Shown here: piece after piece, positions 10,019 to 20,228 of the stretch
Numbering within the stretch: position 1 is the first letter of the stretch
Layout of the letters: the number at the start of each line of letters is the position of its first letter
Origin: Achromobacter insolitus
GTDB taxonomy: Bacteria; Pseudomonadota; Gammaproteobacteria; Burkholderiales; Burkholderiaceae_B
NCBI RefSeq assembly: GCF_002209555.1
Contig: NZ_NJIF01000003.1
Location: forward strand, 806,001-870,000
DNA length: 64,000 bases
Direction of reading: 5' to 3'
Position numbers and translations under genes: made by a program
The notes under the pieces: generated by a model
Seen by the model: only the letters and a program-made list of their open reading frames with translations
Told to the model about the DNA's origin: nothing
Databases searched by the model: none

Positions 10019-10810
10019 ATGAGTTTGCCCACAAGCACGACACCCGTCCGCGCCCGGTCCGGCGCGCTGCGCCTGCTCGGCGCCGCTGCCCTGCTGGGGC
10101 TGGCCTTGTTCCCCGCAGGTGTCGTCGCCCAGGCCACCTTGCCAGCCCTGACCGCGACACCCGGTCCAAACGGCTCCGAAACCTATTCGCTCAGCATGCA
10201 GACCCTGCTGCTGATGACGTCGCTGTCGTTCCTGCCCGCCGCGTTGCTGATGATGACCGGCTTCACCCGCATCATCATCGTGCTCGGCCTACTGCGCAAC
10301 GCCATGGGAACGGCCATGTCGCCGCCCAATCACGTGCTGATCGGCCTGGCGCTGTTCCTGACCTTCTATACGATGTCGCCGGTGTTCGACAAGATCTACG
10401 CCGACGCCTACAAGCCGCTGTCCGAAGGCACCATCCAGTTCGAAACCGCAGTGGAACGCGCCGCGGGGCCTCTGCGCACCTTCATGCTGCACCAGACGCG
10501 CGAGAACGATCTGTCACTGTTCGCCAACCTGGCCAAACAGCCGGCTCTGGAAGACCCCTCCCAGGTGCCGCTGCGCATCCTGGTGCCGGCCTTCATCACC
10601 AGCGAACTCAAAACCGCTTTCCAGATCGGCTTCACCATTTTCATCCCCTTCCTCATCATCGACCTGGTGGTCGCCAGCGTGCTGATGGCGTTGGGCATGA
10701 TGATGGTCCCGCCGGTGACGGTGGCCTTGCCCTTCAAGCTCATGCTTTTCGTGCTGGCCGATGGCTGGAATCTGCTTATGGGCTCGCTGGCCCAGAGCTT
10801 CTACCAATAA
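10019..10810 (+). CDS. fliP: FliP, export-gate core protein
   Basis: FliP is the main pore-forming subunit of the FliPQR export gate. The 263-residue product has a cleavable hydrophobic N-terminus (about residues 16-39) and conserved blocks such as [19 protein letters not shown] and the C-terminal [18 protein letters not shown]. There are four main membrane segments. It lies 27 bp after fliO and 19 bp before fliQ. Confidence 0.97.
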   Translation: MSLPTSTTPVRARSGALRLLGAAALLGLALFPAGVVAQATLPALTATPGPNGSETYSLSMQTLLLMTSLSFLPAALLMMTGFTRIIIVLGLLRNAMGTAMSPPNHVLIGLALFLTFYTMSPVFDKIYADAYKPLSEGTIQFETAVERAAGPLRTFMLHQTRENDLSLFANLAKQPALEDPSQVPLRILVPAFITSELKTAFQIGFTIFIPFLIIDLVVASVLMALGMMMVPPVTVALPFKLMLFVLADGWNLLMGSLAQSFYQ

Positions 10811-10829
10811 TTCCTGGAGGAGAATCGCC

Positions 10830-11099
10830 ATGACCGCCGAAACCGTCATGACCATGACCTACCAGGCGATGAAGATCGTCCTGGCGATGGCCGGGCCGCT
10901 GTTGCTCATCACGTTGGTGGTAGGCTTGGTCATCAGTATTTTTCAGGCCGCCACGCAGATCAACGAAATGACGCTGTCGTTCATTCCGAAGCTGCTGGCC
11001 ATGTGCGGCGTGCTGGTGCTGCTCGGCCCCTGGCTCATCGGCATCATGGTCGACTACATCCGGCAGCTGATCGGCCAGATCCCCATGCTGGTGTCCTGA
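10830..11099 (+). CDS. fliQ: FliQ, export-gate subunit
   Basis: This 89-residue protein has two membrane helices (about residues 15-38 and 51-73) and the family sequence ATQINEMTLSFIPKLLA. FliQ wraps around the FliP/FliR pore. The ATG at 10830 is preceded by a strong ribosome binding site (GGAGGAGA, 10817-10824); the open frame extends upstream into the fliP end but that part is not FliQ-like. Confidence 0.96.
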   Translation: MTAETVMTMTYQAMKIVLAMAGPLLLITLVVGLVISIFQAATQINEMTLSFIPKLLAMCGVLVLLGPWLIGIMVDYIRQLIGQIPMLVS

Positions 11100-11133
11100 G
11101 CGGCGGCCGCCGCCGGACGCTGGGCCCTCCCCC

Positions 11134-11922
11134 ATGATCGCCTTTACGCTCGAACAGCTCAACGGCTGGATCGGCCAGTTTCTCTGGCCGTTCGTGCGCA
11201 TCCTGGCGCTGGTGGCCACGGCGCCGCTCTTTTCCGAATCGCTGATTCCAGTCAAGGTCAAGGTCGGCCTTTCCTTTGTCCTGGCGGTAGCCATCAGCCC
11301 CGCGCTGGACCCGGTCCCCCCGATCGCGCCCGGATCATTTGCCGGCTTGTGGATGGTAATGCAGCAGGTGCTCATCGGCATCGCAATGGGCTTCACAATG
11401 CGTTTGGTCTTCGCCGCCGTCCAGACCGCCGGCGAATTCGTGGGCCTGCAGATGGGCCTGTCGTTCGCCTCGTTCTTCGACCCCAGCTCGGGCGCCAATA
11501 CCGCGGTGCTGTCCCGTCTGTTCAATATCATCGCAATGCTGACTTTTCTGGCATTGGACGGCCATCTGCTGGTGCTTGCCGCGCTGGTCCGCTCGTTCGA
11601 CACGCTGCCCGTTGCAATGATCCAACTGCATCAGAACGGTTGGGGCGTGGTGGTGGAATGGGGCAAGACCGTCTTCGTATCGGGTTTGCTGCTGGCGCTG
11701 CCGCTGATATGCGCGCTGCTCACGATCAACCTGGCCATGGGCATCCTTAACCGTGCGGCACAGCAGCTTTCCGTGTTCTCTATCGGCTTTCCGGTGACAC
11801 TCATCGTGGGCGTCACGATTCTGGCCGTCGTGCTGCCTCATTCCGGCCCCTTCCTGGAATCGCTGTTCGAGTCAGGCCTTACCGCCATGAGCCGCGTCGC
11901 GGACGCCCTGGCGGGAAAGTAA
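11134..11922 (+). CDS. fliR: FliR, export-gate subunit
   Basis: FliR is the single-copy subunit that closes the export-gate helix with FliP and FliQ. The 262-residue protein is hydrophobic throughout with about six membrane segments, and shows the conserved QTAGEFVGLQMGLSFASFFDP block. It is the last gene of the fliLMNOPQR group and converges on aer; a short hairpin follows. Confidence 0.96.
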   Translation: MIAFTLEQLNGWIGQFLWPFVRILALVATAPLFSESLIPVKVKVGLSFVLAVAISPALDPVPPIAPGSFAGLWMVMQQVLIGIAMGFTMRLVFAAVQTAGEFVGLQMGLSFASFFDPSSGANTAVLSRLFNIIAMLTFLALDGHLLVLAALVRSFDTLPVAMIQLHQNGWGVVVEWGKTVFVSGLLLALPLICALLTINLAMGILNRAAQQLSVFSIGFPVTLIVGVTILAVVLPHSGPFLESLFESGLTAMSRVADALAGK

Positions 11923-11950
11923 GTCCAGGGCACCGGCCCCAAAGCAACGC

Positions 11951-11969
11951 AGGCACCCCGAGGGTGCCT
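11951..11969. terminator. Hairpin between convergent fliR and aer
   Basis: A perfect 8-bp inverted repeat, AGGCACCC / GGGTGCCT with a 3-base loop, sits between the fliR stop and the aer stop. There is no T-run on either strand, so it is a weak or Rho-assisted bidirectional terminator at most. Confidence 0.5.
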
Positions 11970-11994
11970 GACATCGCCGCGCATCAATCCGTTG

Positions 11995-13590
11995 TTACTG
12001 CTGTCCGGTAAGGCGGAAAACGCGGATAGTCTCGCGCAAGGCGCTGGATTGATTGCCCAGCTGCATCACGGCACCACCAAGATCCTGGACCAGTGCGGTG
12101 TTCTGCACCGTCATTACGTCCATCTGCGACACCGCCGTATCCACCTGCTCGATACCGCTGGACTGCTCCTGCGACGCCTGGGAGATCTCGCCGATGATGT
12201 CGGTCACGCGGTGTACCGCGGCGACGATATCCTGCATCGTGGCGCCGGCTTGCTCGGCCTGTTGGGACCCTTCGGTGACACGCTCCACGGAGTCCTCGAT
12301 CAAGCCCTTGATCTCCTTGGCCGCCTGGGCGCTCTTCTGCGCCAGGCTGCGCACCTCGCCCGCCACCACCGCAAAGCCCTTGCCGGATTCCCCGGCCCGG
12401 GCGGCCTCGACCGCGGCATTGAGGGCGAGAATATTGGTCTGGAAAGCGATGCCTTCGATGATGCTTACGATGTCGGCAATTTTGCGCGAACTGTCGGAAA
12501 TGCCGTGCATGGTGTTTACCACCTGACCCACAGCGACACCGCCCCGGCGGGCCACGTCCATGCTGCTGGCGGCCAACTGGTTGGCCTGACGCGCATTGTC
12601 CGCGTTCTGCCGCACCGTAGAGGTCAACTGCTCCATACTGGCCGCAGTCTGTTGCAGCGATGCCGCCTGGCCTTCTGTGCGGCCCGCCAGTTCCTGATTG
12701 CCACGCGCAATATGCGCTGCGGCATGAGTCGTGCCTTCGATGCCCCGATACACGTCCTGCGCGATGCCGATCAGGCTCTTGCGCATGACTTCCAGCGAGA
12801 ACTTCAGGCTCCCGATTTCATCGTCCGAATCCGCCACGATCTGAGTGGTCAGGTTCCCGGCAGCGACCTGGCGCGCCATGTTGGCGGCATCCACCATGGG
12901 ATCCAGCAACGAACGGGACAGGCGCCAACCCGAGCCGAAGATGGCGAGAATGCCCAGTGCGATCGCCGCGCAGCCGACGCTCGCGCCCACGGTGCTCAGG
13001 TCTGCCCAATTTGCCCTCAGGCCATAAACGCCCGCGCCAGCCATGATCGCGGACGATAGCAGTGCTTGCCGCAACATACGGCTGCGAACGGTGCGCCGGA
13101 AAGGAAACGCCAGCGCATCAAGGCAGCGGCGCCAGCCGGCGCGCACGGGACGGCCGCGTTGGATACGCACGCCCCGGGCCTTACCCTCGCGTATGCGCGC
13201 GTACAGCTCCTCCGCCATTTCGATCTGCTCTTCCGAGGGACGCACCCGCACCGAAGAGTAGGCTACGACCTCGCCGTTCTCGACGATCGGGGTCGCATTG
13301 GCCAGCACCCAATAAAATCCGCCGTCCTTGCGCCGGTTTTTTACCAACCCCAGCCACGATTCGCCGGCCTGCAGCGTCTCCCAGAGGTCTTCGTAGGCCT
13401 CGGGCGGCATGTCGGGATGGCGCACGATATTGTGCGGCTTGCCGATGAGTTCTTCACGGGAAAAGCCGCTGACCTCGACGAAAGCCGGATTCGCATAGAC
13501 GATCCGGCCCTTGGTATCGGTACGCGAAATCAGGTACTGATCCTCGCGCAGCTTGGTTTCTACATTATGGACGGGTAGGTTGACGCGCAC
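11995..13590 (-). CDS. aer: Aer-type redox chemoreceptor (PAS-FAD)
   Basis: Aer senses cellular redox state through FAD in an N-terminal PAS domain and drives energy taxis through CheA/CheW. The 531-residue protein keeps Arg57, His58 and Trp79, at exactly the same numbers as the FAD-binding residues of E. coli Aer, in RHPDMP and ESWLGLVKNRRKDGG contexts. After the PAS come two closely spaced membrane helices (about 172-225), a HAMP-like region and the standard signalling hairpin ([19 protein letters not shown]). There is no tether pentapeptide at the C-terminus. Start is GTG preceded by GGAGG. Confidence 0.92.
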   Translation of the reverse strand: MRVNLPVHNVETKLREDQYLISRTDTKGRIVYANPAFVEVSGFSREELIGKPHNIVRHPDMPPEAYEDLWETLQAGESWLGLVKNRRKDGGFYWVLANATPIVENGEVVAYSSVRVRPSEEQIEMAEELYARIREGKARGVRIQRGRPVRAGWRRCLDALAFPFRRTVRSRMLRQALLSSAIMAGAGVYGLRANWADLSTVGASVGCAAIALGILAIFGSGWRLSRSLLDPMVDAANMARQVAAGNLTTQIVADSDDEIGSLKFSLEVMRKSLIGIAQDVYRGIEGTTHAAAHIARGNQELAGRTEGQAASLQQTAASMEQLTSTVRQNADNARQANQLAASSMDVARRGGVAVGQVVNTMHGISDSSRKIADIVSIIEGIAFQTNILALNAAVEAARAGESGKGFAVVAGEVRSLAQKSAQAAKEIKGLIEDSVERVTEGSQQAEQAGATMQDIVAAVHRVTDIIGEISQASQEQSSGIEQVDTAVSQMDVMTVQNTALVQDLGGAVMQLGNQSSALRETIRVFRLTGQQ

Positions 13591-13886
13591 AGCTTGCCTC
13601 CGGCTACAGCATTTCGAGCAGCGAACGAATGTCGACGAGCAAACCGGATCTGACGCCCCGCTTAGACGTGTTCCCCCGCCAGGTTCATCGGACGCCGAGG
13701 GCCGCGTGGCCTCTCCCGCCTTCGAACACTGTTCACCGCCCTTTTTCAGACGTTATTGTTTTTAACGACCACATTTTCGAAAACTTAACGTGCGCACGAT
13801 CGTGGCACGCGTGGCGCCGCAAAGCGCAGGGCCGCGGCCGCGCATAGGCGCGGCCGCGGTCCCATGGCAGGTCTCAGCTTGCGGCG
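13591..13886. other. Spacer between aer and the next chemoreceptor
   Basis: This 296-bp gap upstream of aer contains the aer ribosome binding site and presumably its promoter. The only AT-rich patch is around 13740-13800, next to an imperfect palindrome (GAACACTGTTC at about 13722-13732). I could not fit a sigma-28 promoter with correct spacing here. Frames predicted across it are short and look like noise. Confidence 0.35.
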
Positions 13887-15617
13887 TTATGCCTGCGTCA
13901 GCGTGGGCGCGGCGTAACCGGACAACTGATGCGCGGGGACTTCGATGACTTCGCCCGCGTTGATCTTGAACACGGCCACCGCTTCGGCCAGCCGCTGCGC
14001 CTGCTCCTGCAGGGAACCAGCAGCCGCGGCCGCCTCTTCCACCAGCGCCGCGTTCTGCTGCGTCACTTCATCCATCTGCGACACGGCACGGTTGACCTGA
14101 TCAATACCGCTGGACTGCTCCTCGGACGCGGCCGAGATCTCACCCATGATGTCCGTCACCCGCTTCACCGAGGCCACGATTTCCTGCATGGTTGCGCCAG
14201 CGCGCTCGACCTGTTGCGAACCCGCGCCTACCTTGGTGACGGAATCCTCGATCAGCCCCTTGATTTCCTTGGCCGCCTGGGCGCTGCGCTGTGCCAGCGA
14301 ACGGACCTCGCCCGCCACCACCGCAAAGCCCTTGCCCTGCTCGCCCGCGCGCGCCGCTTCCACTGCGGCATTGAGCGCCAGGATGTTGGTCTGGAAGGCA
14401 ATGCCATCGATGACCGACACGATCTCGGAAATCTTGCGCGAGCTGGCGGAAATGCCTTGCATCGTGCTTACCACTTCCGACACTGCCGAGCCGCCACGCT
14501 CCGCCACGTCCGAAGCGCTTGCGGCCAGTTGATTGGCCTGGCGGGCATTGTCGGCATTCTGCTTCACCGTGGAAGCCAGCTCTTCCATCGACGCCGCGGT
14601 TTCTTCCAACGAGGCGGCCTGCTCTTCGGTACGGCTGGACAGGTCCGTATTGCCTGCGGAAATCTCGCTCGAACCGACGGTGATCTCGTCCACGCCGCGA
14701 CGCACCGCCGATACGGTGCGCGTCAGGCTCTCCTGCATGCGCTTGAGAGCGGCAAAGAGCTGACCGATTTCGTTGTGCGAACGCACTTCAACGCGGCTGG
14801 TCAGGTCTCCGGCGGCAATCTTGTCGAAATGCTGGCCAGCCTCTACCAAGGGGCGCACCACCAGACGACCAAACACCAGACGGGCAAGAATCATCAACAG
14901 CACCGCCAGGCCGACAGCGACGCCCACCGCCACCATGGCGAGGTTGAAATTGGCTTCAGCTTCGTCAATCGTGGCTTGCTGTTGATCGCCGATGTACTTG
15001 CCGAACTCACTAATCGCTTCGATGAATGCGGCGCTTCGCGGCGTGCCGTACTCGTTGTTCACCATGTAGAAGGTGGAATAGTCTTCGCTGCGCAACGCCT
15101 CGACCATGGTATCCACGCCATCATCGATGTAAGAGCGATAGCGGCGCACCAGGTTCATCGACAGCTGGCGACCCGTGTCGTCCTGCAGCATGTTCTTCTG
15201 GAAATCGGCGAAGCGGCTACGCACCCCGGTCAGCAGGTCGGTTGCCCCTTTCAGTGCCGCGGCCGCATCCCGGGCCGAGTTCTCCCCGCTGCCCCAGCCG
15301 GATTCCTGCAGGTGGCGCGCCGCAACCATCAACGCAACGCGCGCGCGCAGCATGTCGCTATTGATCACCTCGACCTGCTTGGAACGCTCGGTCAGCGCAT
15401 TGACCTCGCGGATCGACTCATAATTGCTCTGCAGGAAATATGCGGCCAGGCCGCCAACCGCCGCGATCAATACCGCAAAAAACGCCATGACCCACAGCAG
15501 CATCGTGCCGACGCGGGCATCGCGCAACCGCAGCTTGCGCTTTACCTTGGGCGCGCGCGCGGCCTTCTTCTTGCCGACCTTGCCGGATTTCGCACCGGAT
15601 TCGAGACTCGCTTCCAT
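13887..15617 (-). CDS. Methyl-accepting chemotaxis protein (membrane receptor A)
   Basis: This is a classic transmembrane receptor. The 576-residue product has a Lys/Arg-rich cytoplasmic N-terminal extension (about 11-32), TM1 at about 36-63, a four-helix-bundle periplasmic sensor of about 160 residues, TM2 at about 224-250, HAMP, methylation helices and the signalling tip. The start at 15617 was chosen because the upstream codons of the open frame are not receptor-like. The C-terminus ends ...[11 protein letters not shown] and lacks the xWxxF tether. The ligand is unknown. The signalling half is almost identical to the receptors at 16254, 18210 and 43853. Confidence 0.92.
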   Translation of the reverse strand: MEASLESGAKSGKVGKKKAARAPKVKRKLRLRDARVGTMLLWVMAFFAVLIAAVGGLAAYFLQSNYESIREVNALTERSKQVEVINSDMLRARVALMVAARHLQESGWGSGENSARDAAAALKGATDLLTGVRSRFADFQKNMLQDDTGRQLSMNLVRRYRSYIDDGVDTMVEALRSEDYSTFYMVNNEYGTPRSAAFIEAISEFGKYIGDQQQATIDEAEANFNLAMVAVGVAVGLAVLLMILARLVFGRLVVRPLVEAGQHFDKIAAGDLTSRVEVRSHNEIGQLFAALKRMQESLTRTVSAVRRGVDEITVGSSEISAGNTDLSSRTEEQAASLEETAASMEELASTVKQNADNARQANQLAASASDVAERGGSAVSEVVSTMQGISASSRKISEIVSVIDGIAFQTNILALNAAVEAARAGEQGKGFAVVAGEVRSLAQRSAQAAKEIKGLIEDSVTKVGAGSQQVERAGATMQEIVASVKRVTDIMGEISAASEEQSSGIDQVNRAVSQMDEVTQQNAALVEEAAAAAGSLQEQAQRLAEAVAVFKINAGEVIEVPAHQLSGYAAPTLTQA

Positions 15618-15756
15618 ATTATTTCCCCATCCCTCAGGAACTACTTTGACCAAATGAAAAACCACCCGGTGGACATGCCTTGTTACACAGAGCATGCACT
15701 CCGGGCGACGTACATCGCGGCGCGCGCCGCGATGCTCCCCGCTGGACTACAGGGCC

Positions 15757-16224
15757 TTACTTGCCCTGAGGCTGCAACCCGGTCGGTTCACCCGGACCCG
15801 GAATGTAGATGGTCTGCACCTCGGGCGCCGCTGCGGGCGGCACCCACTCCTGACGCATGTCAGGAGCAGGCGCGGGTCCCAGCAGCTTCTGGCGTTCCCA
15901 GGGTTCCAGCAAGATATTGGTGCTATCGACGAGGCGCAGCAGACGGCCGTCCTGGCCGAACTGCAACAGCGCTTCCTTGCGGCTGTACAAGCCGTCGGCG
16001 ACGAATGTGATTTTGTAGGCCCAGAGCGCGAGGGTCGTGCCGTCGGTCTGCTTATAGAGTTTGTCGGGCGGCGCGGTGAGCGCGCGCGAAGCCTCTTCCA
16101 GCGTCGTCTGCCCCGGAGTCAGCGTCGACAGCTTGTCCGGGTCGAAGTTGTGCCCCGCCGCCGCGCAGGCGGCCAAAAGCACCGCAATCGCGGCCGCAGC
16201 CAGAAGATGTATATAACCTCGCAT
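15757..16224 (-). CDS. Small lipoprotein, SmpA/BamE-like fold suspected
   Basis: The 155-residue product starts with a signal peptide ending in the lipobox LLAAC (Cys at about residue 20), so it is a lipoprotein. The mature part has a pattern seen in SmpA/BamE-like proteins: LSTLTPGQTTLEEASRALTAPPDK, then WAYKITFVADGLYSRKEALLQFGQDGRLLRL. A Pro-rich tail follows. It lies alone between two chemoreceptors on the same strand, 29 bp after the stop-side end of one and 139 bp before the next, so it may be co-transcribed with them. Its role in motility is unknown. Confidence 0.8.
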   Translation of the reverse strand: MRGYIHLLAAAAIAVLLAACAAAGHNFDPDKLSTLTPGQTTLEEASRALTAPPDKLYKQTDGTTLALWAYKITFVADGLYSRKEALLQFGQDGRLLRLVDSTNILLEPWERQKLLGPAPAPDMRQEWVPPAAAPEVQTIYIPGPGEPTGLQPQGK

Positions 16225-16253
16225 ACCCTACCCATTTACCGGCCAGGCCGGTG

Positions 16254-18113
16254 TCAGAAAGATTCCCAATCGTCATCCGAGGGCGCAGCCCTGCGGCTGG
16301 ATGCCGCGGCAGGCTTGATCTCCGGCGTGGCCACGGCACGCATCGCGGGACGGCGCAGCGGCCTTGCGGCCGTCGCGCCTTCGGCCGATGCCGGCTTGGC
16401 GCGCGTGGAGTGCGTCAAACGTACGGCGGGCGCGGCCTTTGCATCCGCAGAGGGCGCTTCCGGCTGCGCGGCAGGCGTCGCCGGAGCCATCGGAGCGGCC
16501 ACGCGCGGCGCGGGGCGCCGGCCAGCAAGTTGATGTGCGGGGACTTCGATCACTTCGCCCGCGTTGATCTTGAACACCGCCACCGCTTCGGCCAGGCGTT
16601 CCGCCTGTTCCTGCAGGGAACCTGCAGCGGCAGCCGCCTCTTCCACCAGCGCTGCGTTCTGCTGTGTTACCTCGTCCATCTGCGACACGGCGCGGTTGAC
16701 CTGATCGATGCCGCTGGACTGCTCCTCGGACGCAGCCGAAATCTCGCCCATGATGTCCGTCACGCGCTTCACCGATGCCACGATCTCCTGCATGGTGGCC
16801 CCGGCACGCTCGACCTGCTGCGAGCCCGCCCCGACCTTGGCAACGGAGTCCTCGATCAGGCCCTTGATTTCCTTGGCCGCCTGCGCGCTGCGCTGCGCCA
16901 GCGAGCGAACTTCGCCCGCCACGACCGCAAAGCCCTTGCCCTGCTCACCCGCGCGCGCCGCTTCCACCGCGGCATTCAGCGCGAGGATGTTGGTCTGGAA
17001 CGCAATGCCATCGATGACCGAGACAATCTCGGAAATCTTGCGCGAGCTGGCCGATATCTCCTGCATCGTATCGACCACTTCGGACACTGCCGAACCGCCA
17101 CGCTCGGCCACGTCCGACGCGCTGGCCGCCAATTGATTGGCTTGGCGGGCGTTGTCGGCATTCTGCTTCACCGTCGAGGCCAACTGCTCCATCGATGCCG
17201 CCGTCTCTTCCAGCGAAGCCGCTTGCTCTTCCGTGCGGCTGGACAAATCCGTGTTGCCCGCAGAGATCTCGCGCGAGCCCACGTTGATTTCGTCCACGCC
17301 GCGACGCACCGCCGATACGGTGCGCGTCAGGCTTTCCTGCATGCGTTTGACCGCCGCCATCAGCGTGCCGATTTCGTTGGTGGAGCTCACCTCGACACGG
17401 ACGGTCAGGTCGCCGCCGGCAATCTTGTCGAAACTCTCGCTGACCGCGCGCAAGGGACGCAGGACCACGCGATTCATGAACAGGAACGCTGCCAGCCACA
17501 CCGCGACGATCACCACCGCCAGCACGGCATACACGACCGCCATTGTGGCCGCCTGCGAGCGGGCAGACGACACCATCTCTTCGCTATAAGAGGTAATACC
17601 CTGTGCGAACTCGGTCAGTTGTTTGGAAAATGCACCGCTTGCGGCACCGGCCCGCGTGTTCTTCAGGTCCAGGTAGGCAGCCGAATCGCCCTTGTCCAGC
17701 GCGGACATCATGGCTTGCAGCGCATCGGCAAAGCCGTTGAAAGACGAAATAAGGTCGCCTTCCGTGGTCTTGCCCAGCGCCGTGGTCTTCGGAATGGCCT
17801 TGAAGGTTTCCATCTTCTTCTTGGCGTCGGCAACCAGTTGCTGCACCGTGCGCGTGTTCTCGCTGGCGCCGCTGGCGTCACCAGTGGCGCGTTGCGCAGC
17901 GGCAATGTCAGCGCGTATGGTGGCGCGCAGCATCTGCGTATACGCGTCCTTGATCAGGGTGGCCTGCTGGACGCTCAGAGTGTCCAAAGCGTTGATCGCC
18001 TCGGCATTGGACCGCATGCTGTTCCACCCGAGGACGATGGCGACAAGCGCCGCCAGCGCCACAGCCAACTGAGCGAGCATCAAGCCCGTGCGCACCTTCA
18101 GATTGCTAAACAT
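16254..18113 (-). CDS. Methyl-accepting chemotaxis protein (membrane receptor B) with CheR/CheB tether
   Basis: The 619-residue product starts [15 protein letters not shown] and has TM1 at about 10-30, a Tar-like four-helix sensor domain, TM2 at about 190-212 ([20 protein letters not shown]), HAMP and the signalling domain. A flexible Ala/Pro-rich tail of about 85 residues ends in DDDWESF. Its last residues fit the xWxxF pentapeptide that tethers CheR and CheB, making it a likely high-abundance, fully adapting receptor. The start at 18113 is supported by similarity to the receptor at 18210. Ligand unknown. Confidence 0.93.
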   Translation of the reverse strand: MFSNLKVRTGLMLAQLAVALAALVAIVLGWNSMRSNAEAINALDTLSVQQATLIKDAYTQMLRATIRADIAAAQRATGDASGASENTRTVQQLVADAKKKMETFKAIPKTTALGKTTEGDLISSFNGFADALQAMMSALDKGDSAAYLDLKNTRAGAASGAFSKQLTEFAQGITSYSEEMVSSARSQAATMAVVYAVLAVVIVAVWLAAFLFMNRVVLRPLRAVSESFDKIAGGDLTVRVEVSSTNEIGTLMAAVKRMQESLTRTVSAVRRGVDEINVGSREISAGNTDLSSRTEEQAASLEETAASMEQLASTVKQNADNARQANQLAASASDVAERGGSAVSEVVDTMQEISASSRKISEIVSVIDGIAFQTNILALNAAVEAARAGEQGKGFAVVAGEVRSLAQRSAQAAKEIKGLIEDSVAKVGAGSQQVERAGATMQEIVASVKRVTDIMGEISAASEEQSSGIDQVNRAVSQMDEVTQQNAALVEEAAAAAGSLQEQAERLAEAVAVFKINAGEVIEVPAHQLAGRRPAPRVAAPMAPATPAAQPEAPSADAKAAPAVRLTHSTRAKPASAEGATAARPLRRPAMRAVATPEIKPAAASSRRAAPSDDDWESF

Positions 18114-18209
18114 TTCTATTTTTTCCGGTAGTCGTCCTGGCGGCATTCATGTGGCCAAGCCGTAAATAGGGGTAGCTTTACTGCTGTGCTGCGCTGACGG
18201 ATCACGCCG

Positions 18210-20087
18210 TCAGAAAGACTCCCAATCGTCGTCCGACGGCGGTGGCCGTCGGCTCGCCGGCGGTGCCGCAGGTGCGGCGTCCGTGGCGCGAGCGGGTCGG
18301 CTGGCCGGCCGGCGTAGCGGACGAACCGTGGTCGCCGCTGCCGCCGCGGGTTTGGGTCGGGCAACTTGCGTCAGGCGTGGCGCCGGCGCTGCCTGTGCAA
18401 CGGATTCCGCCGGCTTCGGCGATTCCGGCTTCGCGGCTTCGGCTGACGCTTGGCCAGCCGCCGTGGCAGACGGGGCCGGCATACGCGGTGCGCTGCGTTG
18501 AGCCGCCAGTTGCTGCGCCGAAACCTCGATGACTTCGCCCGCATTGATCTTGAATACGGAGACAGCCTCCGCCAGGCGTTGCGCCTGCTCCTGCAGGGAA
18601 CCGGCTGCGGCAGCTGCTTCTTCCACGAGCGCCGCGTTCTGCTGGGTTACCTCGTCCATCTGGGACACGGCACGGTTGACCTGGTCGATGCCGCTGGACT
18701 GCTCCTCGGACGCGGCCGAAATCTCGCCCATGATGTCCGTCACGCGCTTCACCGATGCCACGATCTCCTGCATGGTCGACCCGGCGCGTTCCACCTGCTG
18801 TGAACCCGCGCCTACCTTGGTGACGGAGTCCTCGATCAGCCCCTTGATTTCCTTGGCCGCCTGGGCGCTGCGCTGCGCCAGCGAACGGACCTCGCCCGCC
18901 ACCACTGCAAAGCCCTTGCCCTGCTCGCCCGCGCGCGCCGCTTCCACCGCGGCATTGAGCGCCAGGATGTTGGTCTGGAAGGCAATGCCATCGATGACCG
19001 ACACGATCTCGGAAATCTTGCGCGAGCTGGCAGATATTTCCTGCATGGTGCTCACCACTTCCGACACCGCCGAACCACCGCGCTCGGCCACATCCGACGC
19101 GCTGGCCGCCAACTGGTTGGCCTGGCGGGCGTTGTCGGCATTCTGCTTCACCGTCGAGGCCAACTGCTCCATCGACGCCGCGGTTTCTTCCAACGAAGCA
19201 GCCTGCTGCTCGGTGCGGCTGGACAAATCGGTGTTGCCTGCGGATATCTCGCGCGAGCCCACATTGATCTCGTCCACGCCACGGCGCACCAGCGCCACAG
19301 TGCGAGTCAGGCTTTCCTGCATGCGTTTGATCGCGCCAAACAATTGACCGATTTCGTTGGTGCTACGTACCTCGATGCGACCGGTGAAATCGCCACCGGC
19401 AATTTTCTCAAAGTGATCCCCCGCTTCACGCAGCGGCCGCAGCACGGTCCGGCTGATGAAAAGCCAGCACCCGAGCGCCAGGGCCAGGGTGATCGCCAGC
19501 ATCACGATGGTGACGGTGCGTGAAACGCCGTGGGCCGCTTCGGCCTGCACGACCAGTTCGTCAGTGCTGGAATCTATGTGCGCGAGCACGCCGCCTACGG
19601 CCTCACGCAGCGCCGTATTTGCAGCGCTGCCAGCATCGTTCAGATCCAGGTATTCCTGCACGGCCATGGTCGACAAGGCCGCTGCCTGACGCCTGACTAC
19701 GTCGTCGAACTGTTTGTAGGCGCCTTCCAGCCTTTGGTTCAACGCCTCGGACCCTTCCAGACGCGGAGCTTTGCGGTATGCGTCCAGGGCCTTGGCGCCT
19801 TCCTGCATCAAGCCTTCAGCGCGTTTGGCCTGCGAGGTCGCCTGTTCGGTCTTTCCTTGCTGTAGGTCCATCAGGGACGTCGCCAATAGCAAGCGGCCAC
19901 GCAGGAACAGGATATAGGCGCGGTTCAACTGCGATGCTTGCGTGGAGTAGGCATCGTTGACCCGTTCCAGCTTTTCATTGCTCGAGTTCAGCCCCATCCA
20001 TGCAACACCATTGGATATGAACATGGCGCCCGTAAAGAGCAGCAACACCAAGACTAGACAGGTGCGGACTTTCAAGTTGACAAGCAT
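18210..20087 (-). CDS. Methyl-accepting chemotaxis protein (membrane receptor C) with CheR/CheB tether
   Basis: The 625-residue product ([18 protein letters not shown]...) has TM1 at about 11-31, a periplasmic helical sensor domain, TM2 at about 192-212, HAMP and a signalling domain nearly identical to its neighbours. The tail is Ala/Pro/Lys-rich and ends in the same DDDWESF tether as receptor B. It is 96 bp upstream of receptor B in the same direction, which suggests tandem duplication. The sensor domains differ, so the ligands probably do as well. Confidence 0.93.
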   Translation of the reverse strand: MLVNLKVRTCLVLVLLLFTGAMFISNGVAWMGLNSSNEKLERVNDAYSTQASQLNRAYILFLRGRLLLATSLMDLQQGKTEQATSQAKRAEGLMQEGAKALDAYRKAPRLEGSEALNQRLEGAYKQFDDVVRRQAAALSTMAVQEYLDLNDAGSAANTALREAVGGVLAHIDSSTDELVVQAEAAHGVSRTVTIVMLAITLALALGCWLFISRTVLRPLREAGDHFEKIAGGDFTGRIEVRSTNEIGQLFGAIKRMQESLTRTVALVRRGVDEINVGSREISAGNTDLSSRTEQQAASLEETAASMEQLASTVKQNADNARQANQLAASASDVAERGGSAVSEVVSTMQEISASSRKISEIVSVIDGIAFQTNILALNAAVEAARAGEQGKGFAVVAGEVRSLAQRSAQAAKEIKGLIEDSVTKVGAGSQQVERAGSTMQEIVASVKRVTDIMGEISAASEEQSSGIDQVNRAVSQMDEVTQQNAALVEEAAAAAGSLQEQAQRLAEAVSVFKINAGEVIEVSAQQLAAQRSAPRMPAPSATAAGQASAEAAKPESPKPAESVAQAAPAPRLTQVARPKPAAAAATTVRPLRRPASRPARATDAAPAAPPASRRPPPSDDDWESF

Positions 20088-20228
20088 GGAATACCTGAAC
20101 GTTAAGCGATATGAAACGACTATTTCCTACCCTGCACGCACACACGGACGCCCCGGCTCCTGGCCAGCAGCGTCCGCAACGGTGCAACTATCCGCACCCA
20201 ATGGCGCGTTTTTGAACTTACCGAACGA

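Noticed and set aside
13929-18131. Long plus-strand open frames (up to 693 codons) across the receptor genes
   Set aside because: They lie antisense to obvious receptors, are rich in Arg/His/Gly without domain pattern, and repeat wherever the receptor signalling DNA repeats. They are products of high GC.
18150-18180. Sigma-28-like element upstream of receptor B (TAAAGCTA on the minus strand)
   Set aside because: The -35 is good but the -10 at the correct spacing (GGCTTGGC) matches only 2 of 8 positions.
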